Source of the DNA: Zygnema cylindricum
Lineage: Eukaryota > Streptophyta > Zygnematophyceae > Zygnematales > Zygnemataceae
Direction of reading: 5' to 3'
NCBI GenBank assembly: GCA_037447655.1
Contig: JBBHKE010000069.1
Location: 1-43,096 of the forward strand
Length of the DNA: 43,096 bases
Made by a program: the position numbers and the translations under genes
The notes under the pieces: model-generated
Database searches by the model: none
Seen by the model: the letters and a program-made list of their open reading frames with translations, nothing else
Told to the model about the DNA's origin: nothing
Part shown: positions 12,410 through 23,346 of the stretch, one piece after another
Position numbering within the stretch: the first letter of the stretch is position 1
Layout: every line of letters starts with the position of its first letter

Positions 12410-15400
12410 ATGGGTGAAAATTCCTTTCTAAAAATTGCTAAAACTGAATTGTCTCTCCACCTTCACCCATCTCGATCCAATGTCGTACAAGTCGGGATTC
12501 AAGAAGAACTCAATGACTTGCTTCTCAAGTAAGTTTTTTGACTCACTTGTCAGGAGGGGAAAAGTATGTCAAAAGAATAGTACAATTATGTATATTACCT
12601 CTTCAGGCACTCGGTTTCCAAAAACAAATTTTGCATTATCCAATAAACTTGCAGTTATTCTTGATGGACGATTGCCACTGATCTTATTCTCTCCTTCTTC
12701 ATGTAGTTGCATTAGAATTCTGAACTCTGGAATTTAAAGGCTAAACCCGAAATCTGTGTGCTCCTCTTAGGTATAATGAAAACTTTGAAGGAGTCCTTTT
12801 GGCGTATTCAGACCTAGTAATCCAAGGAAACAAAGGTAGCATTCTGGTCAGCAGTGACCCATACTTTCGGTTGAAAATGTCGGCGAAGCTCTTGCTTTTT
12901 GCTCCAACCGTGGGTTCAATTCTTGGTAAGCCATTATACACTACCCATCGCCATTAGACTTAAAAAAAATAGTTCGAGTGCGTGTTTTCTTGACCCTAAA
13001 TCAAAAATTCGTGTTAATAACACTATCTAGTTATATGGCTCTAGTTATATGGCCCACAATGAGCTATGTGGCCAAATATAAGTTAGCACGGTTAATTTTA
13101 ATTGACTGTTAACACTAATAGTTCTTAAGTCTAATAGCGACGGGCGGTGTATTGTACACCGCCCACTACCATTTCCTCATTAGTGTAAACCACATCACTT
13201 TAAAAAGTCCCTTCATTTGTATGTAATTTGTGAATAATGTTGATCAAACTCATCTTGGACATGATCAGTTTAGCACATCTCAGATTGTTGAGCTTCTACC
13301 ATAGACAAACTGAAGTAGTACTTGTTGCATGCTTGTTGTCTACAGGCAAAAAGAACCAACACTATTAGCGTTGACTAAAGTCCACTTTGTGGTCCATAGA
13401 GCAGTCAGTTTTACTCCTTGTGATCATACACCTGAGCTGTTCTGTGTCACTTGTATCGTTGACAAAGCCTTTAAAATGTAGGCGAGAGATGGGAGAGACA
13501 TGAAAGTTGTTTGGCTCTTGTTGCTGGATAAACCTATGATTGTGAACTTTTCTGGCGAGGTGTAAATACTTGCAAATGATCCATCTGCATTTTGGCAGTT
13601 GCCTCGTAGTTATGCTCAGGGGCTTCGTTTTCTTCGCTTGTAAGATAAAGTTGTATGTTTCTGGCATGCTTTTGTGTGACCGGTTGGACAGATGGTGTGG
13701 TGCACCAGACTGGGAGTAATTATGTTCATGTTCTTGTTCTGGGAATGTTTAATGCGGCAATTCGGGGCAAGCATCTGTCTGACCACTTTTATCACCATCA
13801 AGAGGTGCGTCCCTGGTATCATGTTTGTAGTTTGTTAGTGACAGGCGATTCACAACCTCTCTGTTATTTAGTGAGAATTGAACAAAAGAACTTGTAACCT
13901 TATTATGATGCCCACTATTTTGTCAATTCCGCAGATACTGACATCCAAACCATTTGGGACGCTGTTTGCTCTCCTCTATTAGCTGTCCACTATTAACTCT
14001 CGCTAATAGGTTGCAAAAACCAAAACAACATTCTAGTTGTAGACTGCTCTATCTCTGCTTGTTGGGCGGAAATAGAATTGAAAGATATTGGAATGAAATA
14101 TACCTGATTAAAAAAGAAAATGGTACAATTTCTGTGGGCATTTGGGTGATGCATCTGACGATAGCTTCCTTACCACTTTTCTATTTTGTATTTTCTTAAA
14201 GCAGTACTTTTAAGGAAATTTGTACGATCCCACTTTACAGCTTTTCATACAACCGAGCTAATTGTTGTCAATCCTTGACGCATGCGTTTGAGCAAAGTTT
14301 ATTTTTGCTGTCAATGTTTAGCTTTTCTGACACCATGAAAAATGGGGCAACATGACTCTCAACTTCATGCAGAACACATTGTTCTTGTGTTTAACCTTAC
14401 AAAGAAGGCAACTTCTAATGTTCATCAGTTCCGTTGGATCTGTCTGAACATGAATTTATTCTGTATTTTAATGCTATAATGGACAAGTTTTCAAGATACA
14501 GTTGTGTCAAAATCGCTAATGCTTTGAGGCATATTCTTTAATACGAAGTGAAAAATCTCTTTATAAATACATTAGACGAATTTGTATCTATTCCCTCTGT
14601 TTGGGCAAATTTTGGTCTGGTTCACAAACTTGGTAAAGGATTATGAAATTGCATAATCCTTCGGTGTGATCTCCTCTTTTGCTTATTCTAGAAATTGACT
14701 CTTCTTTTTGTAAATTGGTTCGACGTCCTTCTATTTTAGTGTAGAGCAAGACTCGATATTCTATCGTTTTGTTGGTGAACTGTTCTTTTGTTGCAGCAAT
14801 GGGTGAACCCCGTACACTACAGCAAAGAACATGTGGACCATGAGATAAGAGTTGGAAGCAAAATTCGATTCACAGTTGTCGGGTGAGGATTTTTTTTTGG
14901 TAAAACAAAACCCTTGATGTCTTTGCTTTGCTTCATCTGATGCTTCTATTGATTGGGCCTGTTACTGCTTTTTTTTCCATTTTTTCTTCCAGTTGTTGCA
15001 AAAGGTTTTTAAACTCTCTGGTAACTCTCTCTTCTCTCTCCTCTCTCCTCTCACACAGGCTTCAAGTTGAGAGTCACGAAAACTTGACTATTGAAGCGGC
15101 CATAAGTGCCCCGGGAACTGGCTCCATTGATTGGCTGAACAAGCAGAAGAAAGTGGGAAGGTAAGCATCATGAAATGTTGAGGGAGAAGGTAGAGGAGAA
15201 AAGAGAGAAGACAAGAGAAAGGGGGAGAGAAAACCATTTGCAGCTGAACAGTGGTAAGAAGGTCAGCATCGTCAAATGTTGAGGAACAAGGTATGGAAGG
15301 GGAGGGACTGAGAGAGAGAGGGGGGAGGGAGAGAAATGAGCTGTTTGCAGATGAGAAATGAAAGACGGTGGGAAGGTGGGCATCATGAAATGTTGAGGGA

Positions 15401-16169
15401 GAGGGTAGGGGAGGAAGGGTGAGGGATGGAGAGGGAGAACTGTCTGCAGCTGGGAAATTTTAGGGGCCTTCAGAGCTGCTGAGTATTTTTGATGAGAATA
15501 GACTTTTATGAGTTGTGAGATTTTTTTTTAAGTGGGACTCCAGAAGGGTTTTAGGGAATTAACGCCAGACTCTGTTTTTTTTTGGGGGGGGCCCTGTGAA
15601 GCAGAATTCTGGATACTGAAGAAGATAAGGAACTTCATCAAACACATATATCCAAGGAAGCTGAAACTGTGGTTGTGGAGAAAGGACCGAGTGAGACACC
15701 GGCATCCAAAAAAGGGAAAAAGACGAAGAAAACGGAACTGAAAGAATCTGGAGGGAAAACGGAAACTGTTCGTTCTGATGACATTGACATTGCTGGTCTT
15801 CAAAGCCCTCCCGGTAGGAAGGGAGCTCGTGACGGAGGAGGGACACCTCAGGTTGCAAGCAGTCGGCAGGAGAAGGCCAATGGAGGAGGAGGAGATAAAG
15901 AAGATGATGATGAGATCAAGGAACCTGGTCCATTGAGAGGTATTAGTCTCCAGGATAGTGATCGCGATTTGAAAAACAGCTCATCGATTAATGAGAACAC
16001 ACCTGCAACGAAAAAGAGAAAGAAAAGAAAAGACGAGGGAAGCAATAATGTGCAGGAAGTGGAGGGTAATCTAGGAAAAACAGCTTCCAAAGGTACTAAT
16101 GCGAGGGTTTTGCAAACTGACGGCTTAGTTGGTAGTAGGAAAACCAAAAAGAGACGAAAAAGTCTGTAA
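12410..16169 (+). CDS. RPA43: DNA-directed RNA polymerase I subunit RPA43
   Basis: RPA43 is the Pol I counterpart of RPB7. It forms the stalk of the enzyme that makes the large rRNA precursor and helps dock the initiation factor RRN3. Six exons (12410-12528, 12771-12925, 13692-13804, 14797-14882, 15059-15160, 15605-16169) join in phase to 379 residues. Residues 1-92 are the RPB7-N type domain: LSLHLHPS, then YNENFEGVLLAYSDLVIQ, then LLLFAPTVGSIL. Residues 92-194 are the OB-like part: DGVVHQTGSNYVHVLVLG, FNAAIRG, GSKIRFTVVG and APGTGSIDWL. The rest is a charged Lys/Glu-rich tail with KKRKKRK and KTKKRRK clusters, as usual for this subunit. The acceptor of the last exon (GCAG just before 15605) was chosen because it keeps phase. 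Intron 5 has a triplicated donor region. Confidence 0.93.
13112..13186. repeat. Small foldback element in RPA43 intron 2
   Basis: ACACTAAT at 13112-13119 is mirrored by ATTAGTGT at 13179-13186. Between them GGGCGGTGTA (13142-13151) and TACACCGCCC (13155-13164) form a perfect 10-base stem with a 3-base loop. The GC-rich stem stands out in an AT-rich intron. It looks like a short foldback insertion and has no coding content. Confidence 0.6.
15152..15465 (+). repeat. Triplicated splice-donor region in RPA43 intron 5
   Basis: Three imperfect direct units of about 101-114 bases begin at the real exon 5 donor. The shared landmark GGGAAGGT..GCATC..CAAATGTTGAGG or a close variant occurs with its GT at 15161, 15262 and 15376. 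Each unit then has a GA-rich stretch and a TTTGCAG/TCTGCAG word (about 15237, 15345 and 15443). Only the first copy has the full GTAAGC donor; the others read GTCAGC and GTGGGC. Confidence 0.75.
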
Positions 16170-18005
16170 GATTTTGAGTGAGTCTGTATAATTGTTTCTA
16201 GAAAGTAAAGTTTCTAAAGTTGAAATTGCATCTTGGGATTTTGCACCTTTGTGAATATGAATGTGGTTTGTATGAAACTTGTGTTTTGTATACAATCAAC
16301 AAATTTTATGGTCCATTTTGGTGCAATTTGGTGAATGTTTCCGAGAAACAAAATGTGGTCATTGTGGGGATGTTTGTTTATGTGTTGAAAAGTTGGCATC
16401 TACAACAGTATTGAAAGGGTTGAGAAAGAGGGAAATGTCGTTTCAATGTGTCATCTCGCTGTAATTTTTGTAAGCTTAAGGCAGTTGACTGACATTTGGT
16501 GTGGTTGTGATGCCTCACGCTGAAGGCGAAAAGGTTTGTGAAGTGAGTAGGTCTTGATGCCCTTACAGCGCGTGTGGACGAGTATCAGCTCAGGTTCAGG
16601 TGAGGACCAATCACATCTCTAATGAAGGCTTTTGCAAGTTAAGGGGGGAATGCCAGGCTTCGGTTCTAAATTTTGCGGCTTTGGAAGGTCGCTTTTGGTG
16701 GGATTGTAAAATGACCGGCAGCATCTTCCTTTCTTAAGAGACTGTGTCTCATGTCACATATTGGATGGATTGGAAAACCTAAATGGCTAAATTTTCAGTG
16801 GGAATGGCAGCTATTTTGAAGGTGTGGTATAGGTTCATGCAGAGTATTGACTGGTCTTGTTCAGAAGCGTGTAAAAAGGCTGTGTATTTATACATAACAA
16901 GGATCAAAGTAGGTATGGAGCTTAAATAACCTCAATATTGTGAATAACCAAGTGCCTTTGCAAATACATTGGTTCACTTAACCTATGGTATATGTTCTTG
17001 TTTCCATGTCAGATGCTGGTAGCTTTGGTGGTTCATTTCTTGCTCACTCAACCAAGATGACATTGCACTACCCTCAAAAGTCGTCATTTTTTTTGTGCGA
17101 TTCTTCTCTCCATTACACCAATGACATCCTAACGGACAGCAAGATTCTCCAAAATGGCGATGCTTAAAAATGACATCTCGTGACGTGTGAGATCAACAAT
17201 ACCTTCATTCAGAGTCAGCTTCGCTTTATTTTTACAGGATCTTCAGTGTTATATTCTTGAACAACTTTGTCAATATCATGGCAAGAAGGGAGAGGTACAC
17301 TGAGAACGAAAAGACATGAAAAGATAGTAGTAAGGCGCGTGAAACGAAATAAGTGCACATTGAATGTATGACTACGTGAACTAAGAGTACACGAGACCAC
17401 CTTCAGGCATACTATTGAGTCCAAATATGACAAGGGATTTAAAATAAATAGCAATGGATTTGAAACCCAATGAAGACAACAAAAATAATGTTCTCAAATA
17501 GGTGTATAATTTCCCTTCTAGTATCCTAATTAAGCATATTCAATCATAGTCACACAAGATCATATTTCCTTTTCCTTCAGCTGAATGTCTAACTTGGAAC
17601 ATAAAATCTGGACAGTTGAGTCACACTATAGCAAGTTCATGATTCCAGGAATGGCGAAAGACTATTTCACAACCACAAGTTTTAACAGCTTACAGTGGTA
17701 CACTGAAGTTACAATTCTCCCCCACCCCTCTTCCCCCCTCTTCTCCACTCTCCATCAATCATACAGAAAAATAATTAATTGATAACAAAACAAATGATAC
17801 ACATTTTTTGGGCGGACAGACTTTTGCCCCCTTCCACAGTTTCAAAGGATGACGTCCCTAAAGCGAATAACTATTCCACAAGCGGAAAAGAACAGAGATT
17901 CATTGGAATCTCATCCCACTCTTTTTTAAAATTTCACGAACAAATTTGGTTGTTTTGCAAATTATGCAAAACAAATGCAGTTCATAAACAGGGTTTGGAA
18001 AAAGA
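16170..18005. other. Intergenic between convergent RPA43 and the phosphoesterase
   Basis: The first few hundred bases are the likely 3' UTR of RPA43. The rest is AT-rich, contains only short overlapping open frames with no domain, and should include the 3' UTR of the minus-strand phosphoesterase gene near 18005. I see no mobile-element ends here. Confidence 0.5.
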
Positions 18006-18188
18006 TCACATTGGCTTCAACCGTAGTTCTTGATTCGTCACGTAGCCATTTCCTACGATGTTGAGATGATTCGGAAAAATGTTCACAATTTCATGTACCA
18101 CACAGTTAGGGTTTGAGCTTCGAATATAGCCTCGATAGTCACAAAAAAGAATACCGCACTTGCTCATAACCTCCGACATGATAATGAC
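18006..18188 (-). pseudogene. Decayed duplicate of the phosphoesterase last exon
   Basis: This 183-base stretch matches the functional last exon (18440-18621, 182 bases) along its whole length, including the CTGCAC acceptor border and the end at the stop codon. The frame that should give GHYHVGGYEQV is interrupted by a one-base length change and internal stops. The second half still reads NIFPNHLNIVGNGYV against NIFPDHINIIGYGHV. It lies downstream of the functional exon in the direction of transcription, so it would normally fall in the 3' UTR or beyond. Confidence 0.85.
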
Positions 18189-18940
18189 CTGCACAAACAC
18201 ACTAATATCAGTGTTGTCCACTAAATTCAAGAAGGTATAATTTGCGTTACATGAATGAAATCGACAAAATTAATTAATGCAACGAATGAGTTAAAGTGAG
18301 ATGCATCTGGTCCAGAAGAACTTATACTCAATATAGAGTGGACAAATTACAGTAGTATGAACAACATATGGTGCTTTTCAGTTCAATTGGTAACAAGGAG
18401 TGTTCTCCTTCACATACCAAAAATACAAGTAAGCTAAAATCACATTGGTTTCAAATGTAATTTCCGACTCTTCACGTGGCCATAGCCAATGATGTTGATA
18501 TGATCCGGAAAAATATTCACAATCCCATGCGCCACACAATTAGGTTGAGCTTCCAATATAGCTTCAATAGTCACAAAATGAGTATACTGCACTTGCTCAT
18601 AACCTCCAACATGATAATGACCTGCACAAACACACCTGTACACTATTATCAGTGTGGTCCACTCAATTCAAGAAGGTATTCAAGAATTATATTAAAAACG
18701 GTATCATCAAGTCCATGGATTGGTGTTTATGTGTATGCAAACAATTAAATTTTATTAATGCAACAGATTTGAGTTAGGAACAGAAGAACTTTACTGAATA
18801 CAGGACCAATTAGCCAATATTAGAGGCAGTAATATGAATATGGTAACAACATATGGTAATTTCCAGTGCAAAATCTCAAAATCATTAATTTTTTACTTGG
18901 TAAGTAGGGAGGAGGAGGATTCTCCTTCACATTCTAAAAA
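18006..18940. repeat. Tandem segmental duplication covering the last exon and flanking intron
   Basis: Unit 1 is about 18006-18425 and unit 2 about 18440-18940. Matching landmarks run in the same order. These include the exon body, TATCAGTGTKGTCCACT then ATTCAAGAAGGTAT just past the acceptor, TTAATGCAAC, CAGAAGAACTT, GAACAACATATGG or GTAACAACATATGG, and TTCTCCTTCACAT. Identity is high in the exon and lower, with insertions, in the intron part. The junction between units lies just after the stop codon of the functional copy. Confidence 0.75.
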
Positions 18941-21900
18941 CATCAATAGGCCAGAGAAATTTTAGTGCAAATAGGCATAACACACTTTAAAAAAAAAAAA
19001 CCATATTGAAACTCTATCGCTGCCAAAAAACAATCACTCCTAGTGCTTTGGCAACCTGGTTCTAATAAAAGCTCCGGTAAATTGACATTTTGTGCAACAA
19101 AAACAACCTAATCATCAAATTCATCATCATTTGTGCAAAGGAGCCTCACCACAAAAAATTGCCACCACAGATGGAGAGCGCACCAACATATCCCGAACCT
19201 GGATAATCATAAGAAGAAACGATCCATAATAAATTATTGGATAAACAAAAACAGGAATTGAAAAATGCAGTCTATACCACCCTCAACAGTATTAAGTGTA
19301 AACCACAGTTAGGTCAGTATTTCCCAAAGTTTTTTTTCGCAATTGATGTAAACGAATATAACATTGCTTGTGTGATAGAATATAACATATATGACATATA
19401 ACATGTTCATATGGTATACAACATATACGACATTCTTTCCCACAAAAGAAAAGAAGTGTGCAATTACAACAGGCACACCTCAACTCGGGTTAAGAGAAGA
19501 CTTCTCTTTCCATCCAGACAGCTACCCATCTTTTTCTCTACGCAAAACAGACAGATCTGCCTTGGGCTAGATAGACCAACCGACTGATGTGTGGTGTTCT
19601 ACAATTGTTTGTCGAATTTGAGGAGAACAATGAAAAGGAACAATTACCAATGGTTACCGCCAACATGGGCACCCTCTTGAAGCATTACTGAATGCTCACA
19701 TTGTACCAAAGGACTAGCCTTTTCATAAACATTATCAGGATATAATCCAATCTAGTTCTCCTGTCTAATTCTCACCTGCGCATGATTCCATACTAAATGC
19801 GTGGCTGGGGCAGAGCCAACAACTAATGGGTGATGAAGAGCCACCAGTACACGTTCCTTAGCTCTGCTCAAAAACAAACCCCTCTCTTTATCATTCCACG
19901 ACAAACAATACTACCCATGGGACCCAAACATTGTAACTTTGATTTACTTGAGATGCACACTACAAAATTCTAATGAAGTGCTCTGAAGACTCTAGTAAAC
20001 CCAATAAAGATGATCAAATCACGTAATACCTTGATATCTCTAAAAGTATTCAAATTCCACATATCATAGATGAATTCAACAGATGATTCAATCAATCGTC
20101 CTGTCTCTTGGATGTGAATATCAATCAGCAAACTAGTCACTCAATCAACCTCTACCCCTCATGAATACATCTATCATTCACATAGGTGATCACTATGCTG
20201 AATGTGAACCTCAACAATAAATCTGACAATGGAGCCAATGATCCCATCAACATCTCCCTCAGGAACATATCCATTATTCGACAAAACAGGATTCTAACAA
20301 CCCATTTTTCGTCCATTTCTCAAGGATACTATGACCTATCACCCCATCATTTCCTCTCCAAAATACATCTATCATTCAATAAACGAGTCATTTCACCATC
20401 TACCTGTCACAAATTTATATTCATCAACTGATTTTCTAATTTAATCTCCTTCATCAACAAAGCCAATGTCTAGAGAAATAATTCACTCCAGCAGTGTCTT
20501 TCCCGTAAATATTAATATCATTTAACTGTTCACACCAGCCAACACTATCATTCTCCACTGCAGCTTTTGCTGCTTTAATCACACTAGTTGCATGAAACAT
20601 TCTAACACACAAATACATTGCTATAATGTTTCCAGCAGCAAAAGGCCAGCTATACAAAGGTTTTTATCTCAAATATCTTTGCGTAACACTCGCACTCATT
20701 TTCAATACTGAAAAGGACATTCAAAAAAAAGGAATAAAGATAATCTTGTGAATGGTCCGTTGCTTTGTTCCCTCACAACAGCATCAAATCTCATTTGCCT
20801 TCCTTCGAAGAGGAATGCATATGGCCAAAGTCAATCCAGAGGGCCAACCTGCTATAGAAATTCGGCCAGAAGTCGACATACAACTCACAACCAACAAATC
20901 CAGCATTCTTAGAATGCTACTTGACAGGGCTAATTTCAGCAGCTCAAGGAACAAACTACCTCTCAGCAGCAACCAATGTTTCTTTAAGCCATCGCATTTG
21001 CTCTCCTCGGAGTCCTCCATTCCACGTTGACATCTGAGGATGTGTCTCTCCCAGATGATGCTCTTGCATGAACTCCCGGGCTTCCTGCAAATAGCATTGC
21101 ACATTTTAGCAGGGAGTTCGAGAACCTTCAGCTGTAGCCCATGGCCATATTCTGGAGGGTTACAATGAAAAAATTGGGACCTAGTGATTGAATTACACAG
21201 CTAATAGTTATCAAAGGAGATAATTATTTTGTTGGCGAAAATGTTCAGCACCCTCATGAAATAAAAAATAAAAATGAATACAAAAGCCACAAATCCGCAA
21301 AGTACCTTCAACTCTTCTGAACCCTCCGGCCAACGGACACTGAGGTCCATGGAGTCCAGAACAATCTGTAAACAAGACACAGCATATCCCATCAAATTGA
21401 CAACCAGAACAGCGGCAAACAACAATAGTGAACCTCATGTTTAAGCATTCAGATGTCAATAAACAGAAAAGCTCAGTAAGACAACCATATATTCTTTGCA
21501 TTAGAAACAACACAAGCATACGTGCCTCTGTTTTCCTAAAACCTGTAAGAACCTTGAGACTTTTCAACAATCAACAATCAACAACCAGCACTAAGACAAC
21601 ATGACAGCCTACCAGTCTAATTCTAAATTACGTGTATATCACAGCAGCTGGCACATCAACACTTGACAACAGTCGCCATAAAATTTCCCAGCACCTTTAC
21701 TTACCAGCCTCCATCCAGGGTGCACCAAAATAGTATAATATCGGCCTGGCATTTTCAGCCTCTCAATAAGAGTCGACCGTGGTAGTGCAAGGCAGTGATT
21801 TCCAAGAACATGATGCACAGGTTGCACCTCCAGCTGTCAACAACACACGCCATTATTCCCACAATTGAGTCAGATGCTTCTTCGACGAAGATATCCAGAA

Positions 21901-23233
21901 AGCAATCATTATTTGAAGCCTAAGAAATCTCATCTACATCCAAACTTCATAGCCAGAAAAAGGACTTGAAGGTTAGGTGCCTGGAGGGAAAATTCCCAGT
22001 ACAAGAAAATCCAGTGAATTTCAACAGTCCAAAAAACAGTCATACGTTCAGATGGCGAAACAAATTCGTATTTTGTGTAGTCTACCCCTGGAAAAAAACT
22101 TCATTGACAAGGTTAAATTACAAACCTTAGATAGCTTATCAAGGACAACCTCAAAATCAGCTTTCGTCGCTTCCTCCGTAACATTGCCATCAATTATGTC
22201 CCCAAGGGTGAGCACAAACCTGCACCATAATCCACCATGCTAATGCATGAAATAAGTGATAAAGAAGCAGTCAGAGTGAAGTCAACCATATCAGACAAGC
22301 GCTAATTCTAATGAACTAGCTCTGCCTACTGCTTGAATGACATGTGAATGGCAGAAAACAACTCAGCATACAAAAGCATCGAGTGCCATGAAGAGGGACA
22401 AAAGATTTTTCATTTTCAGAGAAAGAGACAGATCTTCCTGGCGAAAAAGGAAGACGAATCCTACAAAGAGATTCTTAAGCAAAGGTTCAAGTTTTCTCGC
22501 AAAATTTCCTGGGCTTCTTATGCTAAGCAAAATATAATATGAAGCAACAATTCACGTAATTCTGCATTAATTGAAGAGCATGACGAGTGTTAATGCAAAT
22601 GCAATCATACCCATTAAAAAAAAGAGTGGAACATTCCAACATTCAGAAGAATGCTCACACAATTCTGTCAATTTTTAAGAGAATGATGCGTGCTACTGCA
22701 AATGCAATCATACCAGTTTCTTTTTAATAAAGTTAATTATTCCTCGCTGCTCTGGCAGCTGTATCCTGACAACACTCACGAGAGATGCCCTTTGGCCTTG
22801 TTGAAGTCCTCCACAGCAGCCTCAAGCTTTCCTGGAGCCTCACGGTATCGTTGAAACCGGCCTTCATAAGCTGCAAGCGAAGAAGATGAAGGAAACAAGA
22901 TGATGTGGAGTCCAAGTTAAGACCAACCAGCTGCAAGCCAAACAAAAGAGAGAAAATATAATTAAACTAAAAGTAGATGTCTGTCACTAGGTACATAAAA
23001 ACGCAATCTCAACCGATAGTTGATCACATCCGTGATTCCCCGTTCTATGTTTTGCCGGTAGAACTTGCCAAAGGTACCTGCAATATGCTCCAACGAATAA
23101 AATTGAACTAGAGGCGCTTAGCACAGAGAGCCATTCAGTTGGGTTCCTTACAGCCGATGGGCTTGTCGGCATACTGCACGTCCGCCACGACACCGAAGGA
23201 GAACAGAGGCTCTTCTTCCTCTTCGGAGTCCAT
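18440..23233 (-). CDS. ADPRM: Calcineurin-like metallophosphoesterase, Mn-dependent ADP-ribose/CDP-alcohol diphosphatase family
   Basis: Members hydrolyse ADP-ribose and CDP-alcohols to monophosphates using a two-metal centre. Nine minus-strand exons (23152-23233, 22780-22870, 22126-22219, 21705-21833, 21306-21365, 20960-21084, 19776-19863, 19150-19198, 18440-18621) join in phase to 299 residues, close to plant homologues. Metal-site motifs in order: FGVVADVQYAD (Asp18, Gln20), LGDIIDGN (Asp65, Asp68), LGNHC (Asn101, His102), ALHHP (His204 or His205) and CGHYHVGGY (His241, His243). The motif WNGGLRGEQMRWL is characteristic of this subfamily. No signal peptide is visible, so it is probably cytosolic. 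In intron 1 (about 23045-23085) a short open piece reads like protein but has no counterpart in the family and is left out. The ATG at 23233 sits only about 114 bases from a repeat that covers the upstream region. The substrate is inferred from family only. Confidence 0.92.
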
Positions 23234-23346
23234 GTGCCTCACAAATCCACAGAAAGCTCCAAGATTGGCGTTCAGGGAAGAAGAGCAAAGAATCCAAGCT
23301 GCGTTCGTCCCACGCCTGCTACAGTAAGTTTCCGCTTAGGACTGCC

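Noticed and set aside
15262-15400. Microexons between the repeated donors of RPA43 intron 5
   Set aside because: Both would introduce a TGA right after the junction in the known phase, so they are not counted as coding exons.
16220-17454. Several 60-80 residue open frames downstream of RPA43
   Set aside because: Short, overlapping on both strands in AT-rich DNA, consistent with UTR and intergenic sequence.
23040-23090. Possible extra exon of the phosphoesterase (FGKFYRQNIERG)
   Set aside because: Exon 1 joins directly and in phase to 22780-22870, giving a normal family sequence. Including this piece would need a donor I cannot find, and the family has no matching insert.
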